NCBI GenBank assembly: GCA_963377175.1
Contig: CAUJNA010001868.1
Location: forward strand, 883,380-947,379
DNA length: 64,000 nt
Source of the DNA: Effrenium voratum
Taxonomy: Eukaryota; Sar; Dinophyceae; Suessiales; Symbiodiniaceae
Direction of reading: 5' to 3'
Shown: piece by piece, positions 22,301-31,354 of the stretch
How positions within the stretch are numbered: position 1 is the first letter of the stretch
Layout: the number at the start of each line of letters is the position of its first letter
Made by a program: the position numbers and the translations under genes
Notes under the pieces: generated by a model
Told to the model about the DNA's origin: nothing
Database searches by the model: none
The model's input: only the letters and a program-made list of their open reading frames with translations

Positions 22301-23302
22301 AGATGATTCTTTTGAGGTATGTTTTGAGAGAAGGCAAGGAGGACCAACTCCTTTGTCCCAAGATTGTTGGACATTTTGGCCTGTGGGTTATTTTCCAACT
22401 TGGACACAATGTGGGGGTCCGATCCCTGTTCCTATGGTCAATGGGGAACATGCTCACATAGAGGACATAACAGAGTTTTGGGGAGTAGCCCCAACACATT
22501 CGACGGTTGAACCGGAATGTCGCCAAGACATAAACTGCACAAGAAGAGTGCCACGAGACAGCAGATCTTGTCATGCCAATGGAATGGTTCTTGTCCCTGT
22601 ACCTTGTGCTGGGCACCTCTGTATTCTGAAACGTGGACAAGTGCAACACGCATGTTGTAGTTGCAGTACAGCAGTGATTCCGCGTTGGGTCAACCGGCCT
22701 TTCTGTTAGCCATGCGCTTCAAGAGGCAAACGTTTCTCTCCCTTCCCGAGTTCCTGCGATTTATGCTTTTTGGCTTCGGACCATCTTGGTGGCAAGCCGC
22801 AAGTTTGGTGCCCTTGTTTGGCCAATCCACCCAGGAAAATGAGCTTTATGGAAGTTGAGTCTACGTTTCTCCATGCTTGCACCAAGTCCGAGGTGAAGGC
22901 ATTTCCCATTGGAAAGAGCAATGGCCGGAAGCTTGGGGGGGGTCCTTTCGGAGCCAAATGTTTGGGAGCCTTTCAGTGTCCAAGAGAATTGATCTGATAC
23001 TTCAATACCCTTCTCCCCCCCCCCAACCACAAAATGGGCCCAAGGGAGGAGGGTGAATTCTGGATTGATTTCTACTAGGTCCACTTTGTTTGAACGTTCT
23101 GGCGGGGATTGGACAAATGGAGCTGGGTACACCCTGCACTCCCTTTCCCGAAGGCATGTCAGGATGTATGATGTCTCTACCTCGGTTTGCATGGATTGGT
23201 TTTTCTGGCTTCGGCCGTGACTCGAAGCAGCGGTGGACGGTGACTGAGGTCTGCCAGTCAGAAGAGGTGGTGCTGCGATCACATCGGTTTCGGATGCGAA
23301 AG
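5678..23302 (+). CDS. Multi-exon gene for Cys/Trp repeat (WCC-repeat) protein, partial
   Basis: Exons read by hand: 5678-5707, 6287-6368, 7244-7286, 8085-8133, 8934-8949, 9329-9367, 10831-10865, 11513-11572, 12560-12593, 13124-13184, 13913-13959, 15135-15180, 15763-15809, 16398-16449, 18646-18695, 18998-19055, 20370-20430, 21966-21997, 22893-22923, 23249-23302. They total 927 nt in 17.6 kb. Joined, they encode ten WCC units of the form YDCxAGLxNWxxGWSxxKKxWCCxHxxxGC; the clearest is one uninterrupted exon at 20370 (GLSNWRHGWSDHKKDWCC). Phase is kept at 17 of 19 junctions; 9367/10831 and 11572/12560 fail, so exons are missing or misplaced there. Seventeen of 20 donors are GC, two GT, one GA; 15 of 20 exons start with G after AG. 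Both gene ends are unseen. From memory, similar repeats are common in uncharacterised dinoflagellate proteins. Conserved Cys suggests a disulphide-bonded or metal-binding module. Some units are degenerate (GC to GR at 7274), so a decaying copy is possible. Confidence 0.8.
5813..5963 (+). repeat. M2 element copy 1
   Basis: Starts CTGTGGATGGACGAAATCC and ends with an imperfect reverse complement (GGATTTCGATTTCAACCATCCACA). The inverted repeats run about 45 bp each side and TA flanks the left end. It lies in the first intron of the WCC-repeat gene. Other copies: 17117-17267 and 23386-23523. Confidence 0.75.
7217..7243 (+). promoter_or_regulatory. Perfect hairpin at a 3' splice site
   Basis: CTGGCAAAGC, a 7-nt loop, then GCTTTGCCAG; the last AG is the acceptor of the 7244 exon. 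It may be the end of a decayed inverted-repeat element or an intron-end structure. Confidence 0.45.
7345..7445 (+). repeat. M4 element copy
   Basis: Terminal inverted repeats ATATGGCTGTGGGTCAAAATT and AATTTTGACCCATGGCCATAT (about 20 bp). Related copies occur at 18110-18218, 18486-18600, 29568-29693, 36687-36797 and, degenerate, 48218-48310. Confidence 0.75.
7508..7626 (+). repeat. Family A element copy 1
   Basis: Begins CTAGGTCTCCCAG and has the family core (TTTGGTTGGGAGGG then GGGTACCCTTATTC) and the end CTCTCTACTGGATGACC. The right end is degenerate. Other copies: 16118-16350, 25351-25474, 31355-31477 and 54060-54156. Confidence 0.7.
7817..7892. repeat. (CA)n microsatellite
   Basis: About 38 uninterrupted CA units within an intron of the WCC-repeat gene. 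Confidence 0.95.
8530..8690. repeat. GATA/GATTA-type simple repeat
   Basis: Imperfect GATA, GATG and GATTA runs in an intron. Confidence 0.8.
9215..9303 (+). repeat. M1 element, 3' part
   Basis: Retains CTTCTATTTTTTTCTTGACATGG and the end GGTTTTGATTGTGACTC; the left part is not recognisable. It ends 25 bp before the acceptor of the 9329 exon. Confidence 0.5.
9440..9565 (+). repeat. M6 element copy
   Basis: Shares CCCCATTCTTT near the left end, the core GGGGAAACAGCTGGTTTTTG and AAAAAGAATGGG near the right end with copies at 14668-14820 and 35905-36035. The terminal repeats resemble GGGAAGCTTCCCCA. Confidence 0.6.
10622..10756 (+). repeat. M5 element copy
   Basis: Inverted ends: AGCTTCCCCCTATTTGGTGG on the left, CCACCAATTGGAGGGAAGCT on the right, with TTTGGATTGG and its complement inside. 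Related copies: 14282-14392, degenerate 16750-16890, and 50165-50417 (interrupted). Confidence 0.7.
11358..11472. repeat. M7 inverted-repeat element
   Basis: Arms of about 40 bp: TCGGCCAAGTTAGTAGGTGG on the left pairs with CCACTTACTAACTTGGCCGA on the right. Single clear copy, in the intron before the 11513 exon. Confidence 0.65.
11858..11978. repeat. M8 inverted-repeat element
   Basis: AGCGGGAATCAGGGAATGAC on the left pairs with GTCATTCCCTGCTTACCGCT on the right, about 120 bp in all. Intronic. Confidence 0.6.
12982..13094 (+). repeat. M3 element copy 1
   Basis: Starts CTGGGTGAATTATAACGACC and ends AACTCACCCAG. About 85-90% like the second copy at 50292-50406. The terminal repeat contains GGGTGAA (donor-like) and CACCCAG (acceptor-like). 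Confidence 0.75.
14282..14392 (+). repeat. M5 element copy
   Basis: GCTTCCCTTTACTTGGTGG at the left and CCAAACCACCAATCAGGAAGC at the right form the inverted ends. The middle shares AACCCCTGGTTCTTG with 10622-10756. Confidence 0.6.
14668..14820 (+). repeat. M6 element copy
   Basis: CTTCCCCATTCTTTTCAACC, the shared GGGGAAACAGCTGGTTTTTG core and GAAAAGAATGGAAG near the right end. Confidence 0.6.
16118..16350 (+). repeat. Family A element with internal (AAT)n expansion
   Basis: Starts CTAGGTCCCCCAG and ends CTGGAGGACCTAG. Positions 16218-16302 are an AAT/AATT-type expansion inserted in the otherwise 120-bp element. Confidence 0.75.
17083..17110. repeat. (GA)n microsatellite
   Basis: About ten GA units directly beside an M2 copy. 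Confidence 0.9.
17117..17267 (+). repeat. M2 element copy 2
   Basis: Left end TACTGTGGATGGACGAAATCC-like, right end CCATCCACAGTA; flanking TA on both sides fits a TA target duplication. Inner part shares CCTGG..GATTCGATTCCCC with copy 1. Confidence 0.8.
18087..18297 (+). repeat. M1 element with an M4 element nested inside
   Basis: M1 starts GAGCCACAATCAAAACCCGG and ends GTTTTGATTATGACTC. Between them, 18110-18218 is an M4-type element (ATGTGGGTCAAA to TTTTGACCCATAC). M1 sequence resumes afterwards with ATGAAGGTTAGTAAGGGACA, so M4 arrived later. Confidence 0.75.
18486..18600 (+). repeat. M4 element copy
   Basis: TTGGCTTGTGGGTCAA at the left and TTTTGACCCATAGCCAA at the right. The right part matches 7400-7440 (TTCACTGGGGGTACGGA). 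Confidence 0.7.
20477..20603 (+). repeat. M1 element copy
   Basis: CCACAATCGAAACCCGGGTA at the left, then the conserved GGACAATCCCAGCC core, ending TCTTGATTGTGACTTATG. Confidence 0.7.
20851..20952 (+). repeat. M9 repeat copy 1
   Basis: TTTAGCTTTTTGGTGTTTAG followed by CACGAAAAGTTAAACTTTAG and GATCTGAGGGCAGCC. A similar block is at 63562-63660. Confidence 0.6.
21195..21850. repeat. Clustered simple repeats
   Basis: Separate runs of TTGG/TTGC (about 21198-21250), TTTG/TTGG (about 21623-21672) and TTTC (about 21724-21835). The long frames over them are repeat artefacts. Confidence 0.85.
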
Positions 23303-23385
23303 GCCGGAGACAACTTGATCGAGACCTGAGCCCGATTTGTGTGTTCCGCGGTTGGTTTGCGATGTCAGGGTGGAAGAAAGGACCT

Positions 23386-23523
23386 ACTGTGGATGGACGA
23401 AATCCGTTTCGCGCCACCGTTCAGAAACCCTGGCATGATTTGGTTCCCCTGTAAATACCAAGAAACAATGGTTTCAACCATGGTTTCCCAAGTGTGCGAA
23501 CGGATGTCGTCCATCCACAGTAT
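23386..23523 (+). repeat. M2 element copy 3
   Basis: TACTGTGGATGGACGAAATCC-like left end and GTCCATCCACAGTA right end with TA flanks. Its last bases CCACAG could serve as a 3' splice site for the downstream sequence. Confidence 0.8.
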
Positions 23524-23772
23524 GATTGCCAATCTGATTGCCCTTTGTCACGGGGTTCCTTTGCCCGAAAACCAGCATGAAACCTGACACTGGTGGAAGA
23601 AAAGAATCCTCGAGGAGAGGAAGGGTAGTCCAAGGTGCTAAATCAGGTCCATTTACTTTGTCACAGCGGCAAATGAGTCTTGGCTGCTCAGTTTGGTCCG
23701 CAAGCCCGTTTTTTTCAGGTGATGCAGCAGGCTCGAAACGAGCAAGTGAGCTAATGAGTGTCACCTCTTGCG

Positions 23773-23908
23773 AGGTGATGTTAGTGCAAGTTGCAGCGGG
23801 AATTCTTGTCATGCAAAAGCTGCATGCAAGGCGAACTGCAGAGGGGGGAGCCCATGCAAGGCAAATCTTTGTGATGTGCTGACCATTTGCTCTCCAGATG
23901 TTTGCCAA
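23773..23908 (+). CDS. Candidate Cys-rich exon
   Basis: After GCGAG, one frame reads GDVSASCSGNSCHAKAACK and continues with further Cys, ten in about 43 codons. A second frame on the same strand is also open, so the frame is uncertain. No phase-consistent join to the 23249-23302 exon was found. Confidence 0.3.
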
Positions 23909-24423
23909 CTTCCCCTCCTCTCATTGTTGCGTTCCAGCAACTTGTTCATGACCTTTGCCTGCAGACTGGAGCAAAGTCTCCCAAAGTGACTCTGCAGGCT
24001 GTAACATCCCGAAGACGCGCTCAAACGCACATAGAGCCCGAGAAAACAGCTGGTTGGCTTTTGACGATGAGGGCAAATGAGCGGGGGATGCCCATTTTAT
24101 CAAAAACCAGCGAGCACATGAACAAATTCAAAGTTTCCAAACGCATGCCAATCAACCTTTGCCAGGAGCCACGCAGCTCATGGCCAACATCAAGCCGTTT
24201 CAGTGTTGGTTGCTATTTTGTGTGGTACCTTCTAACCTTTATGTTCCTGTCATGTTCGGTTCCATGTTTAGTTAGTCATGAGCTCAGCAGCTCAACATGT
24301 TGTTTCCGGGTCCTTGGACAAGTGAGACACAAAAGGCCTGCTAAGTTACAGTCTGGTTCAGGGTACCTCAAAGCAGACCACAGTGCGTTTGCTTCCGCCG
24401 CACTACTTTGCCTGGCTCCAGAC

Positions 24424-24604
24424 AGGAAGCGCATTGCGATTTGTCCGCATGGCCTTCATCTATGCTCATCATAACGCACCCCCCAAAGATTTCGAAAGCG
24501 CCATCGATCGTGTTGCAGCGGTCAGGATTCTGAAGCTGTTCCGTCTTGACCGGCGCCGCATCCAGATGCGGCTTAGCCAGGCCACAGAAACGGATGGCCA
24601 GTTG
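24424..24604 (+). CDS. Candidate exon, family unknown
   Basis: Open for about 60 codons (SALRFVRMAFIYAHH; later FESAIDRVAAVRILKLF and RLDRRRIQMRLSQATE), reading as an amphipathic basic helix. Another + frame is open over part of it. It lies upstream of the terminal exons at 24901 and 25025 and may belong with them. Confidence 0.3.
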
Positions 24605-24900
24605 GTGCCTCAAACTAGGGACCCTCATGTCCCCTGGTCAGGTGTATCCAGAATGCCTTCAAGCCATAGACATGAATTCACCGGCTTATATGTATATACC
24701 TTGACTGCTGCGTATTGGGTTGGATCCTCAGACTTTAACTTTTTGGGAAATCAAGGCGTTTTCCACTAACCCCCCCCCCCCAAAAAAAAAGTCAAACTTT
24801 TTGCAGGGGGGTCAACAGCAACCAAAATACACACACACATATTCTCCGGAACCTTGGCCCTGGACCCAGGGAAGGTGGCGGCCGACAATTCCCTTGCCAG

Positions 24901-25153
24901 GTCCAATGCCCAAAGATGGCCAGGAGAACGATTTCGACGTTTGGCACTCGGGAAAAGATAGACGCGGGGTTCTGCTTGGCTTGATGTGTGCGTGTGTGTC
25001 TCCCGGCTTGTTTCTGTCTTGCAGTTGCTCCAGCTGTTGCTCCAGCCTTCTCCTGTATCGGCTGATTCAAGCCCCATCGCCAACACCAATGTGGTTTGTG
25101 TTCCACCAGGCAACTCCAAGTCCATGTCAACTTGGGAAGCGTTCCGATCCTGA
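24901..25153 (+). CDS. 3' end of a gene: two exons and a 56-nt intron
   Basis: Exon 24901-24968 follows CCCTTGCCAG and encodes PMPKDGQENDFDVWHSGKD then RRG. A GT..AG intron of 56 nt with a pyrimidine-rich 3' half (24969-25024) follows. Exon 25025-25153 starts LLQLLLQPSPVSADSS, ends SMSTWEAFRS and stops at TGA. Phase is kept. No domain is recognised. This may be the 3' end of the WCC-repeat gene or a separate gene; the linking exon (needing one leftover base before 24901) was not found. Confidence 0.55.
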
Positions 25154-25350
25154 TTTTTGTGATATCGGTGTCAAGAAGCTACCTTTGATTGACCCCTGGG
25201 CCTACCTTTGATTGACCCCATCCAAATGGGGTCACGTGTGAGTCGTTTCGCACAAATCCCGCCGGGCCTCAGTGGAAACACTCACGTATCCAGCCTAGGC
25301 AGACCAGTCCCAAACCAAGTCTTGCAAAGAAATCTGGGTCGCACTGCTTC

Positions 25351-25474
25351 CCCCAGCTAGGTGCCCTTTTGCCCTTTTTTGGGGGAGGGTTCCCTACTAA
25401 AATAGACTACAGAAAAAACACGGTACCCTTATTCTATCCTCTCGACTCTCTACTGGAGGACCTAGACTGGGACA
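25351..25474 (+). repeat. Family A element copy 3
   Basis: CCCCCAGCTAGGTGCCC on the left, GGTACCCTTATTCTATCC and CTACTGGAGGACCTAG on the right. Confidence 0.75.
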
Positions 25475-25532
25475 ACAGATGGGGCCCATTGCAAACCGAT
25501 CACGAAACCCAAGCAACCACCATGGCTCTGAG

Positions 25533-25661
25533 GTCGCTGCACTTCTCGGGGAGATCAGCGATGACAGCGAAGAAGAGGTGAAGCCAAAGCCCAAAGTGGC
25601 CGAAGCAGCAGAAGAGGCAGAAGAAGAGGAAGATGAGGCGGGGGCAGAGGAAGATGCATAG
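25533..25661 (+). CDS. Acidic exon 1
   Basis: After CTCTGAG the frame reads VAALLGEISDDSEEEVKPK, then a Glu/Ala tract, ending GAEEDA and TAG. Such acidic tails occur in chaperones and chromatin proteins, but no family is assigned. A GA donor inside the tract (AG then GAAGATGC) could instead splice it to the exon at 25948. Confidence 0.45.
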   Translation, partial: VAALLGEISDDSEEEVKPKPKVAEAAEEAEEEEDEAGAEEDA

Positions 25662-25947
25662 GTATCCTTTCAGGTCAGCTCGGTTGGACATAGATGGGCG
25701 TGTCTTTTTGTTGATGCTGCTCTTTTGGGGTGTGGGTTGAAGGGAAACAAAAGGAACGCCACCATTTTGGGGGGGTCTAAACAAGACACACCCGGATGGA
25801 TCTGAGACTCCGAGAGGTGTCAGCTAGGTTCTGATCAACCAGTACCATCTATTTCCGAATGGACACTTAGGCACGTCAAAATGTTGCACCAGCTTCCACG
25901 TTTGCCTGCTAAGATCCTGCTAAGTGAGCAATTGACAAATCACGGAG

Positions 25948-26008
25948 GAAGAGGAAGAAGAGGAGGAGGAAGAGGAGGAGGAAGAGGATGAGGAGATTGG
26001 AGATGCAG
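25948..26008 (+). CDS. Acidic exon 2
   Basis: After CACGGAG, sixteen of the first twenty codons are acidic Glu or Asp (E-run, then DEEIGDA), ending at AG before GC, the donor class that dominates here. It likely continues the acidic region at 25533. Part of the openness is due to GAR repeats. Confidence 0.4.
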
Positions 26009-26539
26009 GCGGTGCCTGCCTTAACATTAAAGCTGCTTCACTCGGCAAGCTGTGGTGAGGCTTTCCGCGCAGATCGTCTGTCAAGTCTGAGGCAGGGCCC
26101 TGATTTGCCTCACCTGGGTATTGGCTTGCTCGTCTTGGTCCCTCAACGGGCCATAGACAAATCGATTTGGATAGTTGGACCGAAATTCTAAAGCACACAT
26201 GGAACCAGGGTCCACGGAACCCGCCGAAAATCGTATGTGGCTGGAATGAGCGTAAGCTTCGCACATATGGAATAGGAAGCTCAAAGAGGAGATCCATATG
26301 AAAACACTTCCTTTTGGGGCGGCTGTAAAATGTGGGCCAACTTGAGACCGATGTTGTTTCGGGGGGGGGCTCATAGTTTCGAGAAGTCTGGTGAGGAAGG
26401 TAGCATACCGGGACAAAACCAACAGTTGGGATTGGCGGTTGATCAACAGGTATTCGAGTCGGATAACTCGTCCATCCTAAGTGGTGCCTGGCGACTTGCT
26501 TGGTTCATCCATAGTTTTGAGCCGCAGCCGGTTTAAATG

Positions 26540-26965
26540 GGTGTGCCTTTTTTTGGGTGCCGCCCCCTCAAAAATAGTGGTTTTCCTGCTGGTCTTCCTT
26601 TCAACACCACCAAAAAAAGGCCCTCAAAAATAGCTGTCTTTGTGCTGCTCTTCCTTTCAAAGCCACAAAAAAGGGGGGCAAGCCTCAAACATAGCTTTCT
26701 TTGTGCTGGTCTTCCTTTCAAAGCCACAAAAAAGGGGGGCAACCCTCAAAAATAGTGTTCTTTGTGGTCTTCCTTTCAAAACCACAAAAAAGGGGGGCAA
26801 CCCTCAAAAATGTCATTCTTTGTGCTGGTCTTCTCAAAAATCGCTTTCTTTGTGCTGGTCTTCCTTTGAAAACCACAAAAAGGGGGTGCCACCCTCACAA
26901 AATCGTGGTTTTCCCACTGGTCTTCCTTTAAAAACCACAAAAGGGGAGGGGGGGCAACCCCTTAA
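26540..26965. repeat. Minisatellite of about 65 bp
   Basis: Six or so imperfect units containing TTTGTGCTGGTCTTCCTTTC, then ACCACAAAAAAGGGGGGCA and CCCTCAAAAAT. One related unit is at 28890-28965. Confidence 0.8.
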
Positions 26966-27269
26966 GCCCCCCCTTAAGCCAAACCCCTGCCTCTTAAGCC
27001 GCTTTCGGCTTTCCTTCCTTAAGCCCCTGAAGCTCCCCCAACGCCCCCTGCGAGGCTGCCAGGAGGTCCTCCGGGCGGATGGAGGCTCCGAGGAGACCAT
27101 TGGGCTACGGGGTGCCGGTTTGGGCGGCGGGGGGGGGGGTCAAAGGGAAGAAGAAGGAAATTGAAGAGGGAAGCCAAAGAGGCCAACAAAAACGGTGGAT
27201 TCTTTGGATAGTTGAAAGTTTCAGTTGTTATTTTTGTTTTAACATTTTCTTACTTCTAAAGAGGGACAG

Positions 27270-27488
27270 GCCGCTTTGCGAACTCGTAATTGGTGCTGCA
27301 GGTGCTGGTGAGGCTGCTCAAAAACAGTGCTGGTCAAGGTCTGTTTGGTTTGCTAAAGGTGCGGTGGCAGTTGCTGGCGGTACTTGTCGAGCGACACAGT
27401 CACGGTGGTCGGGGTGCTGTTGTACTCTCCCATGCTATATGGGCGCTATGCGACTGCAATTCTGTCTAGTCTGGGCCTGCTCGTTTGA
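27270..27488 (+). CDS. Extra WCC exon and possible membrane-helix terminal exon
   Basis: Exon 27270-27301 starts after GGGACAG and reads AALRTRNWCC, ending TGCAG before GT, the same WCC boundary as in the large gene. A phase-consistent exon 27392-27488 (alternative start 27371) reads SDTVTVVGVLLYSPMLYG, then RYATAILSSLGLLV and TGA: a hydrophobic stretch that could be a C-terminal membrane helix. This may be the end of the WCC-repeat gene (then the stop at 25153 belongs elsewhere) or a separate relic. Confidence 0.4.
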
Positions 27489-28540
27489 CTGGTTTCAGCC
27501 CATTTGACTGCCATGTGTATTTCAGCCTGTTTTGAGCTACTATGAAGGTACTTCAGCAAGGGAAACGCTTCGTGGGAGGTCAGCCGTGGGTTTATGAACA
27601 TCAACTTCCGTTTAAGCATGTGCAACCTTCCAAGCCACGAAGCATGTTGACCTTTCACCAAAATTAGTGCACAACAAATAAAGGGCGAATGATGAAAAAG
27701 TCCGCGTGAAAACAAAAGCAAACCTCATTATCCATCTTGGGGTCCCCCGATTTCCGGACGGCCGCGTTTCTCATCCCTCGCAAGCGGAGGATGCCAACCA
27801 CACAAAGCGATGGTTCCGCAGTAAATCCGGCTGTAGTGTGTACCAGATACCAGAGATGCCCAACGCGCCTTGAAGTTGTTCACCCCTTGTTTCTTTGGGC
27901 ACAAGCTGCTATGGTACATGTTTGCCAAGTGTTCCAATTACTTGAAATCAGAAAAACTGTCACCAGGACCCCCACCGGCTCTTGAAAGTAACCAATTGAT
28001 TGCTGGAGGTGCCTGTTGCCAAGGACCTCCATCCACAACAGTCACCTCGACGAAGTGGACCGGCTGCTATCAGGAGAGCAACGGGGGCCCCTGTGGCTAT
28101 ACATTTTAATGGTGGAACCAGGGCATAATGATGTCCTGCAAAGGGCCCCCTACTAAATTTCACACCCCTTTTGTATCCTTTTATGGTAGGAGACGGGCAA
28201 CCCCCCAATTTTCGGAATCCCGGCAAGAGTGTATTCCGCGGGCCCATCTCGGTGGATTCCCCAACATAAGCCCTCAGTTAGGCGTAATGTAAACGCTGCG
28301 CGTTGCCCGCCTCGGCCAAGCCAAGCGCGCAGCCTCTGTGGTCGGCAAGCAGCAGAGCTGGTCAAGTGGCGATTCAGGCATGGACAGGTTCTGGCGTCGT
28401 TGGACCAATTGATGTCAAGGCCCGCCGTACAGCCAGCAGACATGGGTGAGGGGGGTGGCAGCTCATAGACCCGAAATATTGCAAGTAAGGAGTATGGTTG
28501 CGTTGCTTACATTTTTTACTTAGGGCATTCTCCATACCAG

Positions 28541-28645
28541 CGTTCCGATTTCCGGCTGTGTGATTGCGACCTGTGGGATCACTCCATGCTCCAAAGCCTC
28601 ACGGACGGGGTTTGCCACACAGACATTGACGTTGTGACCCTTTGA
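28541..28645 (+). CDS. Terminal exon, family unknown
   Basis: Follows TCCATACCAG. Open for 34 codons (RSDFRLCDCDLWDHSMLQ, then SLTDGVCHTDIDVVTL) and ends in TGA. The upstream segment 28274-28402 is open as TLRVARLGQAKRAASVVG and may be another exon, though a second frame is open there as well. Confidence 0.45.
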   Translation, partial: RSDFRLCDCDLWDHSMLQSLTDGVCHTDIDVVTL

Positions 28646-28649
28646 CACT

Positions 28650-29960
28650 TGGAACAAGTGCTCGAATTATGCTGGGAGCACGCTCAGTATTTTTTCAGTC
28701 TTGTCTCCCGGATCTTCACATCTATGTCAAAAGGGGTGAGGCCCAGGCTTGGTGATCATTCTGGCAACGCAGTGGCCTCCAATTCGCTCGAGCGTCGCAG
28801 GACTTCTGGAGGCTGGATTCCATGGAAACAAGGGTCTACCAAGTAGCCTGCTCTTGGGCTTCAAGGACTATGGCTGTGTCTTCTTTTTGGGAACCCCTCC
28901 AAAATCGCGGTTTTCCTTGTGGTGTCCCTTCAAAAACCACACCTGAAAGGGTACCCTCAAAAAAGACATACTCCTATCACGCATGCCGGAGGGTGTATAC
29001 CGCCCATGTCGGAGGCCCCAGTCGGCACTCGGCCGAGATATTGGGGCCAAGTCGGCGGGGTACCGGTTGAACCGGAGCCCCGAATTTCTGAAACAAAACG
29101 TTGGCAAATCAGATGGACTGGTTCGCCTTGTGTCTTTTGGTCCTGGAATTGGTTTGCCGTTTGTTCAAGCATGAAAGCCATCTTGATAGAGCCAAGTTTC
29201 AAAAAGTTTCGAGCGCGGGAGAACGTAGTGAATCCAGCCCGCCATTGGCGGAGCCCTAAAAATGGTCCACAAGAATCAAGAACCAGCAAGATGGAAGGCC
29301 TGAGTTCGGATAGAAGAAGCAAACTTGTTTGACCGCCTTTCTTTAATCGTCCTTCTTTCTTTCTTTCTTTGCTTCTTCCTTTCTTGCTTTCTTTCTTTCT
29401 GCCTTTAGTTGTTTTACTTCTTGCGGCCTGTCCTCATGTTCTCTCTTCCTGTTTGGAGTTCGGGACAAACAGCCCGCCTTGGGCCCCTCTGCCAGGAAGC
29501 CCAGTCGCCCAGCGGCAGCGACTCGGAGGTCTCGGTGTATCTCTTGTCTTGGGGTTGCTTTGAAGACAGAGCCATGTGGCTGTGGCTCAAAATTAAGCTG
29601 GGGCAAGCCGCAGGTTTTAGTCTACCTGTCCATTTACCAGGGCAACCCATTTTGGACCCCTATTTTTGAGTTTTGTGGGCTTGTCCCCAAAGAGGAAAAC
29701 ATGCGACAAAGAAAACACTCATTGTTCAGTTTCGAGGAGAACCCTCTTTTTTGCGCAAACATGGCACAAGGCGCCTTGTATCCCCTTGTGACCCTTGCAA
29801 GCTCTTCCATTACAAAAAAGGGCCATGAAGAATTGAACAATGGTGGACAGAAATCCCAACGATGATGTCCACCGGCCGAATCAAGAGTCATTCCCACCTT
29901 CCCTGATCAGGTTTACTTATATTGGCCCCGCCGTAAGCCGTTGCTTTGAGCCGTTGGCAC
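28650..29960. other. Gene-poor stretch with weak exon candidates
   Basis: 29060-29175 (PEFLKQNVGKSDGLVRLVSF) and 29470-29528 look exon-like but have competing open frames. 29345-29402 is a (CTTT)-type run. 29568-29693 is an M4-related copy. Nothing is firmly assigned. Confidence 0.35.
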
Positions 29961-29971
29961 TGGGTTGCCAG

Positions 29972-30044
29972 TTCGGAGCCGGCGAGATGCGCGCGCACGA
30001 CCAGAAGTTGGCGCAAAAGGCAGGGATCGCCGTGTTTCGGCTTG
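29972..30044 (+). CDS. Candidate exon, family unknown
   Basis: Follows GGGTTGCCAG, reads FGAGEMRAHDQKLAQKAG then IAVFRL, and ends before GTAATTG. Short and without homology, but splice sites and frame agree. Confidence 0.35.
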
Positions 30045-31162
30045 GTAATTGCTTTAGACGTACTTACACATGCTTACACCACACAAGTACTCTCCAACAT
30101 TGCCGTTTCTTAGCCTTCCTTGAACTGTCACACGAGTGCCGAAGTTGCGCACGTCGACAGCCTTGGACAACTTGTTTTCCCGACCTTTAATCGGAAAAAA
30201 AAATATCTGATTACCCTGCTGCTCAGACAGAATTGCGTGGGGCAGAAAGTCAAAATCGGTTGGAGACTGGTGGGTGGCAGGGTATGGCGATAAGCATCCC
30301 TGCAATTTGGTTGAATGGCTGGCGCAGCAACTTGGTTGAATGGTTGGCGTAGAGTTGGAGGGCTTCCTGAAGGGTTTGAGATGCCTTGCATGGCAACAGT
30401 CATCAGCGCAGAAGATGCCTGGATGACTGTCGCTGTCATGTCGCTGTCATGCATGAGGGTCAGAGGCAACAGGCGATGGCGAGCCCGAAGATGGCTTGTC
30501 CGGTACGCACGCCGGTCAAAGGCAACAGGCGGTGATTGTTGTGTTTTTGTGTTGGTTGTGCATTCATCTATGCAAAGTGATGGGAGCGTGCCTTTCTGGA
30601 GGTAGTTTCACTTTCTGGGGCGACTTCAAATGCTTCGGCAGGGATCGCCTATTTTGGAGGTTCCTGAAGTTTGCAGCTACCCAAATGCTCAACGGAAGGA
30701 GCACCACAATGTTGGGCACAAATCCAATATGTTTCTGATGCCCCACAAGATCCCCGACTTTTTTTGCTGGTGTTAAACAGCACCTTCTTTTGGTGTTTTC
30801 TTTCGGTGAAACGAAACCTTGTTCAACTTGCTGGTGCCCAGAAGGGAATGACGGGTTTGGGAATGAACCGTTTAGCATTCCCTTAGAGAAAACCGTAGGG
30901 TATAGGGTTCCTTCCCCCCTTCCCTGCCTAACCAAAGGGGACATCTTGTTTGGGGGTTCCCGAGGCTGGCCTCAGTTGCTTCGCGATGCTCGCGGATTCA
31001 CTTGGGCCCTCCAAAACAACGGGGGGGGGCCCTGTTCAGCGGCGGATTCGTTTTTGTGTTTTCGCAGGTGCCCTCGAATGAGGGCAGGTTTATTTTGTTT
31101 ATTTTTTTTAAATAGGGGACCGGGCCAACAGTATAGCACCAAAAGGCGGGTGGGGTACGCAG

Positions 31163-31336
31163 CTTGCAAATGATTCTTGGATTTGGAGCTTGCGAAACGT
31201 ATCAGTGAGAGCTTCGGAGTGGCTGCACGAAGAGAGAGGGATCGTGGCGCAGGATGCGGCCTTGCGTGTGGCGCCCGCGCATGCGGCCACCCAAAAGCCC
31301 CGCGCCGGCCAGAGCCCTGTGGAGCTTGCAGAATGA
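31163..31336 (+). CDS. Candidate terminal exon, two competing frames
   Basis: After GGTACGCAG the frame reads LANDSWIWSLRNVSVRASEW, continues for 57 codons and ends at TGA. A second + frame (ELAKRISESFGVAARRERD and on) is also open, so one is a shadow. The family A copy at 31355 begins just downstream. Confidence 0.35.
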   Translation, partial: LANDSWIWSLRNVSVRASEWLHEERGIVAQDAALRVAPAHAATQKPRAGQSPVELAE

Positions 31337-31354
31337 TCACATCTAGTGGCCTTG

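Noticed and set aside
26540..26965. Evenly spaced repeats, CRISPR-like at first sight
   Set aside because: Imperfect tandem units with no unique spacers; a minisatellite.
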